Shown here piece by piece: positions 45,448-53,523 of a stretch of 64,000 nucleotides of DNA; the stretch's first letter is position 1; each line of letters begins with the position of its first letter. A program made the position numbers and the translations under genes. This DNA comes from Cellulosimicrobium composti (GTDB lineage Bacteria; Actinomycetota; Actinomycetes; Actinomycetales; Cellulomonadaceae): contig NZ_WMKA01000008.1 in the NCBI RefSeq assembly GCF_009711085.1, positions 25,544 to 89,543 on the forward strand, in the 5' to 3' direction. The notes beneath the pieces were generated by a model. The model saw only the letters and a list, made by a program, of their open reading frames with translations, ran no database searches and was not told where the DNA came from.

Positions 45448-46541
45448 GCGGGCCGACCGTAGACGTGGTCATCGCGGTGCACGACTCTGCGCGCCCCCTG
45501 CGCCGCGCGATCGACTCAGTTCTCGACGGAGCGCCGTCTGGTGTTCGGGTGATCGTCGTCCGCCACGGGCTGCCGGCGGAGTCGTTCGGTGACCTCCGCG
45601 ACGCCTACGAGGCGTCACTCGTGACATGGATCGACTTTGCGGACGGAGTCCGCAGCGCGGCGGGGCCGTTCACGGCCGGTGTCCAGGCGGCGACCGCGGA
45701 GTACGTGGGTCTCCTCGGCTCGGACGATCGCTTCGAGGTTGGCGCGTTAGCTCGCATGGTGGGGCGTGTCGCGACGGACCGTCCTGACGTCCTGGTCTAT
45801 CCGATGCGATACGACGACGGCCCCCCGTTGGCCAACCCGCTGAGCCGCTGGCGGCGCGAGCGCCGCCTGGACCCCGTGCGTGACCGCCTCGCCTATCGGA
45901 CCGCCCCTCTGGCGCTGTTCAGGAGGACGCTCGTGGACGATCTCGGGCTGCGGTTCACGCCGGGCGTCGCTACGGGTGAAGATGCGGAATTCTCGGCGAG
46001 GTTGTGGTTCGCCGACGTCCGCATCGACTTTCACCCGCGCGACCCGGGCTACGTGATCATGGCCGACGCCGGTACCCGTGTCACGATGACGGCGCGACCT
46101 TTTCGCCAGGACCTCGAGGCGTACCGCGGTCTCTTCGACTCGGACTGGATCCGTGGACTGGGGCCGCGAGAGCGCCACGCGTTCGTCGTCAAGACGGTCA
46201 GGGTCCACGTCTTGGGTGCCTTGCTTGCTCGAGCGTCCGGCGAGGCGTTCTCGGCGGACGACGTCGCTGCCGCTCGGGAGCTCGCGCAGATGGGCGTCCA
46301 GCTCGCTCCGCGGATGCTCGACCCGTTCTCTCGTGCGGATCGCGCGGTGCTGGACGTTCTGCTGGACGAGTCGACCGGACCTGACCGCATCCGGGCGGTC
46401 GGCGCCGAGCGCGGACGCGCGTCCCGTGTCGCCCGGTGGACGCCTCGGGCACCGTGGCGGATCTTCGATCGCGAAGGGACCCTGCGCCGTCTCGTACGCT
46501 ACGTGACCTGGCCGGGGCGGAGGCAGGGGACCACGACGTGA
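45444..46541 (+). CDS. Family 2 glycosyltransferase A (paralogue of the 52382 gene)
   Basis: A 365-residue GT2 enzyme. It begins VDVVIAVHDSARPLRRAIDS and has the acidic motif in YVGLLGSDDRFEVGAL. AYRTAPLALFRRTLVDDLGL and TGEDAEFSARLWF follow, where ED is the likely catalytic acid. The C-terminal HVLGALLARASGEAF segment has a match in the 52382 gene, so the two are paralogues. Sugar specificity is not predictable. It is coupled to both neighbours by 4-base overlaps. Confidence 0.83.
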   Translation: MSGPTVDVVIAVHDSARPLRRAIDSVLDGAPSGVRVIVVRHGLPAESFGDLRDAYEASLVTWIDFADGVRSAAGPFTAGVQAATAEYVGLLGSDDRFEVGALARMVGRVATDRPDVLVYPMRYDDGPPLANPLSRWRRERRLDPVRDRLAYRTAPLALFRRTLVDDLGLRFTPGVATGEDAEFSARLWFADVRIDFHPRDPGYVIMADAGTRVTMTARPFRQDLEAYRGLFDSDWIRGLGPRERHAFVVKTVRVHVLGALLARASGEAFSADDVAAARELAQMGVQLAPRMLDPFSRADRAVLDVLLDESTGPDRIRAVGAERGRASRVARWTPRAPWRIFDREGTLRRLVRYVTWPGRRQGTTT

Positions 46542-47788
46542 CGCGCTCCCGCCTCGTCCTCCTCACGAACGAGTACCCCTTCGCTCGTGGCGACGCAGCC
46601 TTCCTTGAGACGGAGGTGCCGCACCTCGCCTCCGCTTTCGACGACGTCGTGGTCTTCAACTACCCGCAACCCGGGGACGAGGAACTTGTCGCGATGCCGC
46701 CCGGCGTCAGGTACGGCGGCTCGGTCAAAGGCGGCAGTCGCCGACGTGCCCTGGGGCACCTGGCCGTGCCCTCGGTGGCGTCCCGCCTGCTCGGTATGCT
46801 CGTCCGCGAGTGGCGTGCCGGGCGCCTTCGGGGAAGGTGGCGGACCGAGACGATGGCGGCGCTGGCCAGCATCAAGCGCGGTCGAGACGCACGACTCCGG
46901 GCCGCGCTCCGCGAGCCGGGTTGGCGTACGACGGTCTACGCATACTGGGCTGCTGGGGCGGGGCTGGCGGTCGCGGGGCTGCCGAGATCGTCCGGACCGG
47001 TCGCGCTCCGGCTCCACCGGTACGACCTCTACGAGGAGGAGCAGAGGTCCGGTCAGCCTCTGCGGGCGAGCTTGATGAACCGGGCGGACGTCGTCCTAGC
47101 CATCTCCGAACATGGGCGCGACTACTTGCTGGAGCACTACCCTGAGCACGTTGACAGCTCGTGGATCGAGCTTTCTCGTTTGGGGACAGCGGACCACGGC
47201 GTGCAGCCGCAGCGGGTGGCCGGTGGGCCGCTCGTCGTCGTCTCGTGTTCGTCCCTCACGCCGGTGAAGCGCACGACGTTGATCCTGGACGCTGTCCATG
47301 CCCTGAGCCGGTCGCGCCCGGTTCGGTGGGTGCATCTCGGTGGCGGACCGCTCGAGCACGATCTCCGTGAGCGTGCGAGTGCGGTCGCCGATGCCGGGCT
47401 CGAGGTCGAATTGCGGGGCCAGATGAGCCACGACGAGGTGATCGACTTCTTCCGCAGCACCTCTGTTGACGTGTTCGTGAACGCGAGCGCGAGCGAAGGC
47501 GTCCCGGTGAGCATCATGGAGGCGCTCTCGTTCGACGTCCCCGTGGTCGCCACCGACGTCGGCGGTACTGGTGAGATCGTTGGCGAGGCGCACGCTTCTG
47601 GCATCCTGGTCGCCGCAGACGTCGAACCCAGCGAACTCGCGGCGTCGATCGAGCGGGCGTTCCTTGAACGTGAGCGGTTCGCGCCGCGCGAGACGTGGAG
47701 GCGTCTGAGCGACGCCGACGAGAACGGTCGGCGCACGGCGCAAGTCGTCGCGCACCTCACACCTCGACGGAAAGGTCAAGCCACGTGA
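46538..47788 (+). CDS. Family 4 glycosyltransferase
   Basis: A 416-residue GT4 enzyme. The N-terminus LVLLTNEYPFARGDAAFLET resembles transferases of exopolysaccharide clusters. The C-terminal half has SCSSLTPVKRTTLILDAV, WVHLGGGPLEHDLRERA, GQMSHDEVIDFF and the donor-binding ASEGVPVSIMEALSFDVPVV. The start is GTG in a GTGA overlap with the previous stop. No membrane segment is evident. Confidence 0.87.
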   Translation: MTRSRLVLLTNEYPFARGDAAFLETEVPHLASAFDDVVVFNYPQPGDEELVAMPPGVRYGGSVKGGSRRRALGHLAVPSVASRLLGMLVREWRAGRLRGRWRTETMAALASIKRGRDARLRAALREPGWRTTVYAYWAAGAGLAVAGLPRSSGPVALRLHRYDLYEEEQRSGQPLRASLMNRADVVLAISEHGRDYLLEHYPEHVDSSWIELSRLGTADHGVQPQRVAGGPLVVVSCSSLTPVKRTTLILDAVHALSRSRPVRWVHLGGGPLEHDLRERASAVADAGLEVELRGQMSHDEVIDFFRSTSVDVFVNASASEGVPVSIMEALSFDVPVVATDVGGTGEIVGEAHASGILVAADVEPSELAASIERAFLERERFAPRETWRRLSDADENGRRTAQVVAHLTPRRKGQAT

Positions 47789-48921
47789 GCGGATCGCCGC
47801 GTCCCTCTCTGCTCATCATCTCGTTTTCCCGCCTCGCGTCAGACGCACGCGTCCTGAAGCAGATCAAGCGGTTCGCGGGGATCTATGACGTGACGACGTG
47901 CGGCTACGGTCCACGGCCTGACCCGCGGGTAGAGCACGTCCGGATCGAGGACGAGCACTGGCGCACCCACCACGGTCGCTACATCACCCTGCGTACATAT
48001 CCCCTCGCCCACCGGCTCACGCCCAAGGCGGTTGAGGCGCGGGCGAAGCTGCGCGGTCGCCGGTTCGACCTCGCGATCGCAAACGACCCCGACACCATTC
48101 CGCTTGCGTTCTCCTTCGTCCCGCAGCGGCGTGTGCTCGCAGACCTCCACGAGTACTCGCCCCGGCTCCACGAAGACGACGATGTGTGGCGTAGCCGGAT
48201 CGGGCCCTACTACGCGTGGCTGTGCCGGCGGTACGGCACTCGTGCCGGCGCGGCCACCACGGTATCTCAGGGGCTCGCGGACGAGTACCAGCGCGAGATC
48301 GGGCTCCGTTGCGAAGTCGTGACGAACGCAGCTCCGTTCGCTGATCTCCGGCCGGGACCGGTCGGAGATCGGATCAGACTCGTACACAGCGGAGCGTGCC
48401 TGCGCAACCGGCAGCTCATGCTCTTGCTGGACGCTGTCGAACTGAGCTCCGCCCCGGTGTCCTTGGACCTGTACCTCGTGCCCAACGATCCGGGTTACCT
48501 CGACGAGCTCCGCAGCCGCGCGGGGGCCCTTCCGCACGTTCGCGTGAACGATGCCGTCCCGTACGCGGAACTCGTGCCGCTGCTCAACGGTTTCGACGTG
48601 GGAGTCCACCTCCTGCCACCAGTGAACTTCAACAACGCGTGGGCATTGCCCAACAAGTTCTTCGATTATGTCCAGGCCCGGCTGGGGTTGCTCGTCGGAC
48701 CATCGCCAGAGATGGCTTCGGTGACCACGCAGAGAGGGCTGGGACTCGTCGCGCAGGGCTTCACGGCTGAGGATCTCGCAGCACAGATTGATCGGCTGAC
48801 GCCGGAGACGGTCGCGTCGTTCAAGGCTGCCAGCGACCGAGCGGCGCGACCCCTCGCGGCGGACGCTCAGGTCGACGTGTGGGAGCGTACACTTGCCAGC
48901 TTGCTGGAGTCGGGCGCATGA
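47785..48921 (+). CDS. Glycosyltransferase (GT4-like), first of a tandem pair
   Basis: A 378-residue protein. It begins SLLIISFSRLASDARVLKQI and shares long blocks with the next gene: ADLHEYSPRLH, RIRLVHSGACL, WALPNKFFDYVQARL and VGPSPEMASV. The last blocks resemble the donor-binding half of GT4 enzymes, although the E-x7-E motif is not obvious. GTGA overlap at the start and ATGA at the end. The sugar and linkage are unknown. Confidence 0.8.
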   Translation: MSGSPRPSLLIISFSRLASDARVLKQIKRFAGIYDVTTCGYGPRPDPRVEHVRIEDEHWRTHHGRYITLRTYPLAHRLTPKAVEARAKLRGRRFDLAIANDPDTIPLAFSFVPQRRVLADLHEYSPRLHEDDDVWRSRIGPYYAWLCRRYGTRAGAATTVSQGLADEYQREIGLRCEVVTNAAPFADLRPGPVGDRIRLVHSGACLRNRQLMLLLDAVELSSAPVSLDLYLVPNDPGYLDELRSRAGALPHVRVNDAVPYAELVPLLNGFDVGVHLLPPVNFNNAWALPNKFFDYVQARLGLLVGPSPEMASVTTQRGLGLVAQGFTAEDLAAQIDRLTPETVASFKAASDRAARPLAADAQVDVWERTLASLLESGA

Positions 48922-50066
48922 GCCGTCCATCCGTGCTGATCATCTCGTTCTCGCGCATCGCGAGCGACGCGAGGGTGCTCAAGCAGGTCCGTCTCCTGAG
49001 TGAGAAGTTCGACGTGAGAACCTGCGGTCACGGCCCGCGGCCCGAGGGTGTGTCGGAGCACGTCGAGATTCCGGAGGAGTGCCAAGCCTGGGTGAAGGAC
49101 GCGCGGTGGCTGCTCCTCCGGCAGTACAAGCGGGTCTACTGGACGAACGCGGCTGTCCGTGAGGCGCGAGCAAGGCTGACGGGACGCTGCTTCGACGTCG
49201 TGCTGGCAAACGATGTCGAGGCGGTCCCGCTCGCCCTCGCGCTCCGCCCACGCGGTGGGGTGCATGCCGACCTCCACGAGTACGCGCCAGGGATGCACTC
49301 CGAACTGCCTCGTTGGAGATGGTTCGTGGCCCCGTACTACCGTTGGTTGTGCCGGACGTACGTGACCCGGGCCAGCTCGACGACCACCGTGGGGCCCATG
49401 ATCGCTGCAAGGTACGCGCAGGAGTTCGGGATCGATGCCGGGGTAGTTCTCAATGCGACCCCCTTCGTCGACCTCGCGGTGGGGGAAGTCGGTCGTCCGA
49501 TCCGACTGGTCCACAGCGGGAACGCGATGGTCTCGCGCGGCCTGATGTCGGTCGTCCAGGCGGTCGAGGCATCGACGGCCGACGTAACGTTGGACCTTTA
49601 CCTGATGCCCAACGAGCCGGAGCACCTCGCCGAACTGAAGAGGCGGGTAGCCGGCTCGGAGCGGGTGCGCGTGCTCGATCCCGTCCCTTACGCGCAACTT
49701 GTTGAGAGGCTCAACGAGTACGATGTGGGAATCCACGTCCTGCCGTCGATCAACGAGAACAACCGGTGGGCCCTGCCGAACAAGCTGTTTGACTACGTCC
49801 AGGCGCGACTCGCCGTGCTCGTGGGACCTTCACCTGAGATGGCCGCGATCGTCCGGGAGCGCGGCCTGGGCGCGGTCACCGAGGGTTTCACAGCGCAGGA
49901 CCTGACGACGGTCCTCGACGGGCTGGCATCGGACGAGGTCATGGAGTGGAAGCGGTCGTCCGCCTCTGCCGCGCGCGACCTCTCGGCAGAGGCAGCGACG
50001 GCCCCGTGGCTCACTGCAATCCAACGCATCGCGGCCTCAGCCGAGACGGCTGACGACGTGCGGTAA
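48918..50066 (+). CDS. Glycosyltransferase (GT4-like), second of a tandem pair
   Basis: A 382-residue paralogue of the preceding protein. Matching blocks are SVLIISFSRIASDARVLKQV, ADLHEYAPGMH, RLVHSGNAMVSRGL, WALPNKLFDYVQARL and VGPSPEMAAIV. It is the last gene of the six-gene operon. A convergent epimerase gene lies 102 bases on, and no clean terminator is visible between them. By eye roughly half of the aligned residues agree, so the duplication is old enough for different specificities. Confidence 0.8.
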   Translation: MSRPSVLIISFSRIASDARVLKQVRLLSEKFDVRTCGHGPRPEGVSEHVEIPEECQAWVKDARWLLLRQYKRVYWTNAAVREARARLTGRCFDVVLANDVEAVPLALALRPRGGVHADLHEYAPGMHSELPRWRWFVAPYYRWLCRTYVTRASSTTTVGPMIAARYAQEFGIDAGVVLNATPFVDLAVGEVGRPIRLVHSGNAMVSRGLMSVVQAVEASTADVTLDLYLMPNEPEHLAELKRRVAGSERVRVLDPVPYAQLVERLNEYDVGIHVLPSINENNRWALPNKLFDYVQARLAVLVGPSPEMAAIVRERGLGAVTEGFTAQDLTTVLDGLASDEVMEWKRSSASAARDLSAEAATAPWLTAIQRIAASAETADDVR

Positions 50067-50168
50067 AGGACCGCCGTTGGCCCGCTGTCCGCGGGGCGTA
50101 AGCCTGCCGCGTGGGGCCTCCGCAGTTGCACCTCAAGCGCTGGGATCGCGGGCCGGCCGCCGATCGCT

Positions 50169-51233
50169 TCACGCGCGCGCCTCGAGCGTCTTGATTACGC
50201 GGTGCGCGGCGTTGCCGTCGCCGTAGGGAGCGGTGTCGGTAGGTCGGGGAGCGGGCCGGCGGACGGCCGCGGAGATCTCGTCCGCGGTGTCGGCAAGGAC
50301 GTTCCAGCCCAGGTCCACCGTCTCGACCCACTCGGTCTCGGTGCGGACGGTCGTGCACGGGACCCGAAGGAGGAACGCCTCCTTCTGGAGACCACCCGAG
50401 TCCGTCACCACCCCGGCGCTCGCGAGCACGGCGGCGACGAGGTCGGGATAGGCGAGCGGAGCGTGCACCCGCAGCGAACCCTGTTCGAGGGCGACGCCGT
50501 GGACAGCGGCCTTGGCGACCACGCGAGGGTGCGCCAGGAGGACCACAGGGCGGTCCAGCGTCGAGAGGGCTGCGGCGATCGTGCCGAGCCGCTGCGGGTC
50601 GTCGGTGTTCTCGGCGCGGTGGAGCGTCGCCACGTAGTACCCGCCGCGCTCGAGGGAGAGCTCCGTCAGGAGGCCGACAGGTTGCTCTGCGACCGTGTCG
50701 CGCACCTGGAACAGGACGTCCGTCATCACGTCGCCCACGAGGACCGACCGCTCGGCGAGACCCTCGGCCGCGAGGTGGCCCATGGCGACGTCGGTGGGCG
50801 CGAGGCACAGGTCCGCGGCGTGGTCGGTGAGGACCCGGTTGTGCTCCTCGGGCATGCGCCGGTTGAACGACCTCAGGCCCGCCTCGAGGTGGGCGAGGCG
50901 GAAGTGCAGCTTCACCGCGGCGACGGCGGCCGCGAGGGTCGAGTTGGTGTCGCCGTAGGCGAGGACCCAGTCCGGACGGTGCTCCTCGAGCACCCCGTCG
51001 AGCGCCCCCAGGATGGCGCCCGTCTGGACGCCGTGGCTTCCGGACCCCACTCCGAGGTGGACGTCCGGGTCGGGGATCTCGAGATCCTGGAAGAACACGT
51101 CGGACAGCATCGGATCGTAGTGCTGGCCGGTGTGCACGATGACGTGCTCGACGCCTGCCGCGGACGCGGCGCGGGCGATCGGGGCGAGCTTGACGAACTG
51201 GGGACGGGCGCCGACGACACTGAGGAGCTTCAC
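50169..51233 (-). CDS. wecB: UDP-N-acetylglucosamine 2-epimerase (non-hydrolysing; WecB/WbpI type)
   Basis: A 354-residue GT-B-fold epimerase. It shows SVVGARPQFVKLAPI, HTGQHYDPMLSDVFF, GDTNSTLAAAVAA, HLEAGLRSFNRRMPEEHNR, LHRAENTDD and TDSGGLQKEAFLLRVPC. It converts UDP-GlcNAc to UDP-ManNAc or, as WbpI, UDP-GlcNAc3NAcA to the manno form; the sequence alone does not decide. The GTG at 51233 lies 8 bases after TAGCAT, a leaderless start. It diverges from a GT4 gene across only 42 bases. GC content returns to the high background here. Confidence 0.93.
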   Translation of the reverse strand: MKLLSVVGARPQFVKLAPIARAASAAGVEHVIVHTGQHYDPMLSDVFFQDLEIPDPDVHLGVGSGSHGVQTGAILGALDGVLEEHRPDWVLAYGDTNSTLAAAVAAVKLHFRLAHLEAGLRSFNRRMPEEHNRVLTDHAADLCLAPTDVAMGHLAAEGLAERSVLVGDVMTDVLFQVRDTVAEQPVGLLTELSLERGGYYVATLHRAENTDDPQRLGTIAAALSTLDRPVVLLAHPRVVAKAAVHGVALEQGSLRVHAPLAYPDLVAAVLASAGVVTDSGGLQKEAFLLRVPCTTVRTETEWVETVDLGWNVLADTADEISAAVRRPAPRPTDTAPYGDGNAAHRVIKTLEARA

Positions 51234-51241
51234 GGGCGACG

Positions 51242-51247
51242 ATGCTA
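51242..51247 (-). promoter_or_regulatory. -10 element (TAGCAT) of wecB
   Basis: It lies 8 bases before the GTG at 51233, a leaderless layout. It faces away from the promoter at 51262. Confidence 0.55.
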
Positions 51248-51261
51248 TCCGGTCGCCCTGG

Positions 51262-51267
51262 TAGCGT
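51262..51267 (+). promoter_or_regulatory. -10 element (TAGCGT) of the second glycosyltransferase operon
   Basis: It lies 8 bases before the ATG at 51276. With the opposing element at 51242 it makes two leaderless genes start 42 bases apart. Confidence 0.5.
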
Positions 51268-51275
51268 CCTCCGTG

Positions 51276-52385
51276 ATGAAGATCGTCGCCGTGACCACGT
51301 GGTACCCGACCGGGTTGAGCCCGTCGCTCGGTCCGTTCGTCGAGAAGGACGTCGAGGTGCTCTCGCGGGACCACGAGGTCGAGGTCGTCCACCTCGTGCC
51401 GCCGTCTCTCCACGACGGGGAGTCCGTGGTCGAGCGGGGTGGTGTTCGCGTTCACCGGGTGGTCATGTCGACCCAGAGGCCCGACCATGTAGCGCGCGCG
51501 GCGCGTGAGCTGCGTCCCCTCCTTCGTGAGGCGGACCTCGTCCACACGATGGCCTTCTCCGCGCTCCTTCCCTTCGCGCTCGGTCGCCCCGATGCGCCCT
51601 GGGTCCACACCGAGCACTGGTCGGGCCTGACGAACCCGGGCACGTTGCCGGCGGTCTGGCAGGTCGCCCTGCCGGTGCTGCGACCCCTGCTCGCGCGACC
51701 CGACGTCGTCACCGCGGTGTGCGAGTACCTTGCGCGCCCGATCCGCGACGTCCGGTCGGGCAGGACCGCCATCGTCCCGTGCATCGTGCCGAGCCCGACG
51801 TCCCTCGCGCCACGTCCCGAACGGGGCGAGGTGCTGCGCCTGGCTGCCGTCGGCGGTCTCATCGACAGGAAGGACCCGGTCCTGGCGGTCGAGACGGTGG
51901 CGGCGCTCCGGGAGCGGGACGTCGTGGCGGAGCTCACGTGGGTCGGTTCCGGACCGTTGAGGGACCGTGTCCTCGGGCGGGCGAACGAGCTGGGGGTCGC
52001 CAACCGGGTCCACCTGCCCGGCGTGCAAGACGCGACGGGCGTCTCTGACGTCCTCGCGGGTGCCGACATGTTCTTCCTGCCCACGCGTGCCGACAACTTC
52101 TGCGTCTCCGCCGCGGAGGCTCTGGTGCACGGACGTCCCGTCGTCGTCGGGGCGACCGGCGGCCAGGGCGAGTACATCCGTTCCGAGGTGGGCAGCCTCG
52201 TGGACGTCCAGGACGCCGGAGCGTACGCGGACGCCATCGTCGCGACGGATGCTCGGACCCGGTCGCTCGACGCCGCAGAGATCGCTGCCACCATCGGGGA
52301 CCGGTTCAGCCCCGAGTCGGTGCAGCAGGGTTACGCCGACGCCTACCGGGACGCTGCGGGCGCCCGGCGAGAGGCGGGCAGGTGA
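51276..52385 (+). CDS. Family 4 glycosyltransferase
   Basis: A 369-residue GT4 enzyme. N-terminal TTWYPTGLSPSLGPFVEKDV, acceptor-side HTEHWSGLTNPG, then AVGGLIDRKDPVLAVETVAA, WVGSGPLRDRVLGRA, HLPGVQD and the donor-binding ADNFCVSAAEALVHGRPVVV. The ATG at 51276 fits the leaderless promoter; a GTG one codon earlier is possible. Its stop overlaps the next start (GTGA). The fold resembles galactosyl/glucosyl transferases of exopolysaccharide loci. Confidence 0.87.
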   Translation: MKIVAVTTWYPTGLSPSLGPFVEKDVEVLSRDHEVEVVHLVPPSLHDGESVVERGGVRVHRVVMSTQRPDHVARAARELRPLLREADLVHTMAFSALLPFALGRPDAPWVHTEHWSGLTNPGTLPAVWQVALPVLRPLLARPDVVTAVCEYLARPIRDVRSGRTAIVPCIVPSPTSLAPRPERGEVLRLAAVGGLIDRKDPVLAVETVAALRERDVVAELTWVGSGPLRDRVLGRANELGVANRVHLPGVQDATGVSDVLAGADMFFLPTRADNFCVSAAEALVHGRPVVVGATGGQGEYIRSEVGSLVDVQDAGAYADAIVATDARTRSLDAAEIAATIGDRFSPESVQQGYADAYRDAAGARREAGR

Positions 52386-53467
52386 CACCTCGGGAGGTCG
52401 ACGTCGTGGTGGCCGTCCACGACCCTCGTCGTCCGGTGGCCCGCGCGGTCGCCTCGGTGCTCGCGCAGGACGGCGTGCACGCACGGGTCACGGTCGTGTG
52501 CCACAACACCGATCCCGCCGTGATCGTCGAGGCGCTCGGGGCTGTGCATGCGGCGGGCGGCGACGACCGGGTACGGACGCTCGAGTTGCGCGACGGCGTG
52601 CCAAGTCCTGCCGGGCCGTTCAATCTCGGGCTCGACCGCGCCGAGGCGCCCTTCGTGAGCATCATGGGATCCGACGACTGGCTCGAGCGCGGCGCGCTTG
52701 CGTCCTGGCTGGAGGTCGCGCGGGGTACGGGCGCGGAGGTGGTGATCCCGCGCCTCGCGCACGCGAACGGAGCGCGGGTCCCGACGCCGGCGGCGCGACC
52801 CGGTCGTGTCCGGGACCTCGACCTCGTCGAGGACCGTCTCTCCTACCGGAGCGCTCCGCTCGGGCTTGTGCGACGTGAGACGGTCGACCGGCTCGGGCTC
52901 CGCATGCGCGAAGGTCTGCGCGTGGGCGAGGACGTCGCCTTCGCGACCGCGCTGTGGGCCGGCGCGAAGGTCGCGTTCGACCGGCGGGGCCCGGCCTACG
53001 TCATCGGTGACGACGCTGTCGAGCGTGTGACGTACACCCCGCGTCCGATCGCCGAGGAGCTGGCCTTCGTCCTCGACCTCGTCGCCCTGCCGTGGTTCAC
53101 CGCCCTTCCACCGGCCGCCCGTCGGGCGATCGCCGTCAAGGTCGTGCGCATCCACGTCTTCGGAGCGGTTTTCCATCGGCAGAAGCGCGAGCTGTGGACG
53201 AGCGAGGAACGTCGTGACCTGAGCGCGGTCGTCCACGCGCTCGACGCCGCCGCGCCGCACTACGATCGGGTTCTCTCGCTCGCCGACCGAAAGCTCCTCG
53301 ACCTCACGCGCTCGCGCACCGGGACGGCCGATGCGCTGATCGCGGCGTCGGTCAGGAGGCGGCACCACGGACGCCCGGCGACCGTCCTCACGCGCGACCT
53401 GTCGCGTCTCCTCGCGCGCGAGGCCCCAGTGCGCTTCATGGCTGCGTCGTTTCTGACGACGCGTTGA
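52382..53467 (+). CDS. Family 2 glycosyltransferase B (paralogue of the 45444 gene)
   Basis: A 361-residue GT2 enzyme. It begins VDVVVAVHDPRRPVARAVAS, with SIMGSDDWLERGALASW, SYRSAPLGLVRRETVDRLGL and GEDVAFATALWAGA at positions matching the 45444 protein. The shared VKVVRIHVFGAVF tail segment supports common descent. It is coupled to the GT4 gene before it by a GTGA overlap. A separate promoter for the next gene lies just after its stop. Confidence 0.83.
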   Translation: MTPREVDVVVAVHDPRRPVARAVASVLAQDGVHARVTVVCHNTDPAVIVEALGAVHAAGGDDRVRTLELRDGVPSPAGPFNLGLDRAEAPFVSIMGSDDWLERGALASWLEVARGTGAEVVIPRLAHANGARVPTPAARPGRVRDLDLVEDRLSYRSAPLGLVRRETVDRLGLRMREGLRVGEDVAFATALWAGAKVAFDRRGPAYVIGDDAVERVTYTPRPIAEELAFVLDLVALPWFTALPPAARRAIAVKVVRIHVFGAVFHRQKRELWTSEERRDLSAVVHALDAAAPHYDRVLSLADRKLLDLTRSRTGTADALIAASVRRRHHGRPATVLTRDLSRLLAREAPVRFMAASFLTTR

Positions 53468-53474
53468 GCACGCC

Positions 53475-53480
53475 TATTGT
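53475..53480 (+). promoter_or_regulatory. Candidate -10 (TATTGT) of the dehydrogenase gene
   Basis: It would give a leader of about 37 bases before the ATG at 53524, which has GAGGA upstream. Confidence 0.4.
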
Positions 53481-53523
53481 TCTCTCGGACCACCATCCTG
53501 CCGACGCACCTCTGAGGACCACC

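Noticed and set aside
50067-50168. Possible terminator between the GT operon and wecB
   Set aside because: No continuous stem of useful length was found in the 102 bases.
53464-53523. TTG start extending the 6-dehydrogenase by 20 residues
   Set aside because: The family starts directly with MRIAVIALGKIG. The ATG at 53524 has a ribosome site, and the extension covers a likely promoter.
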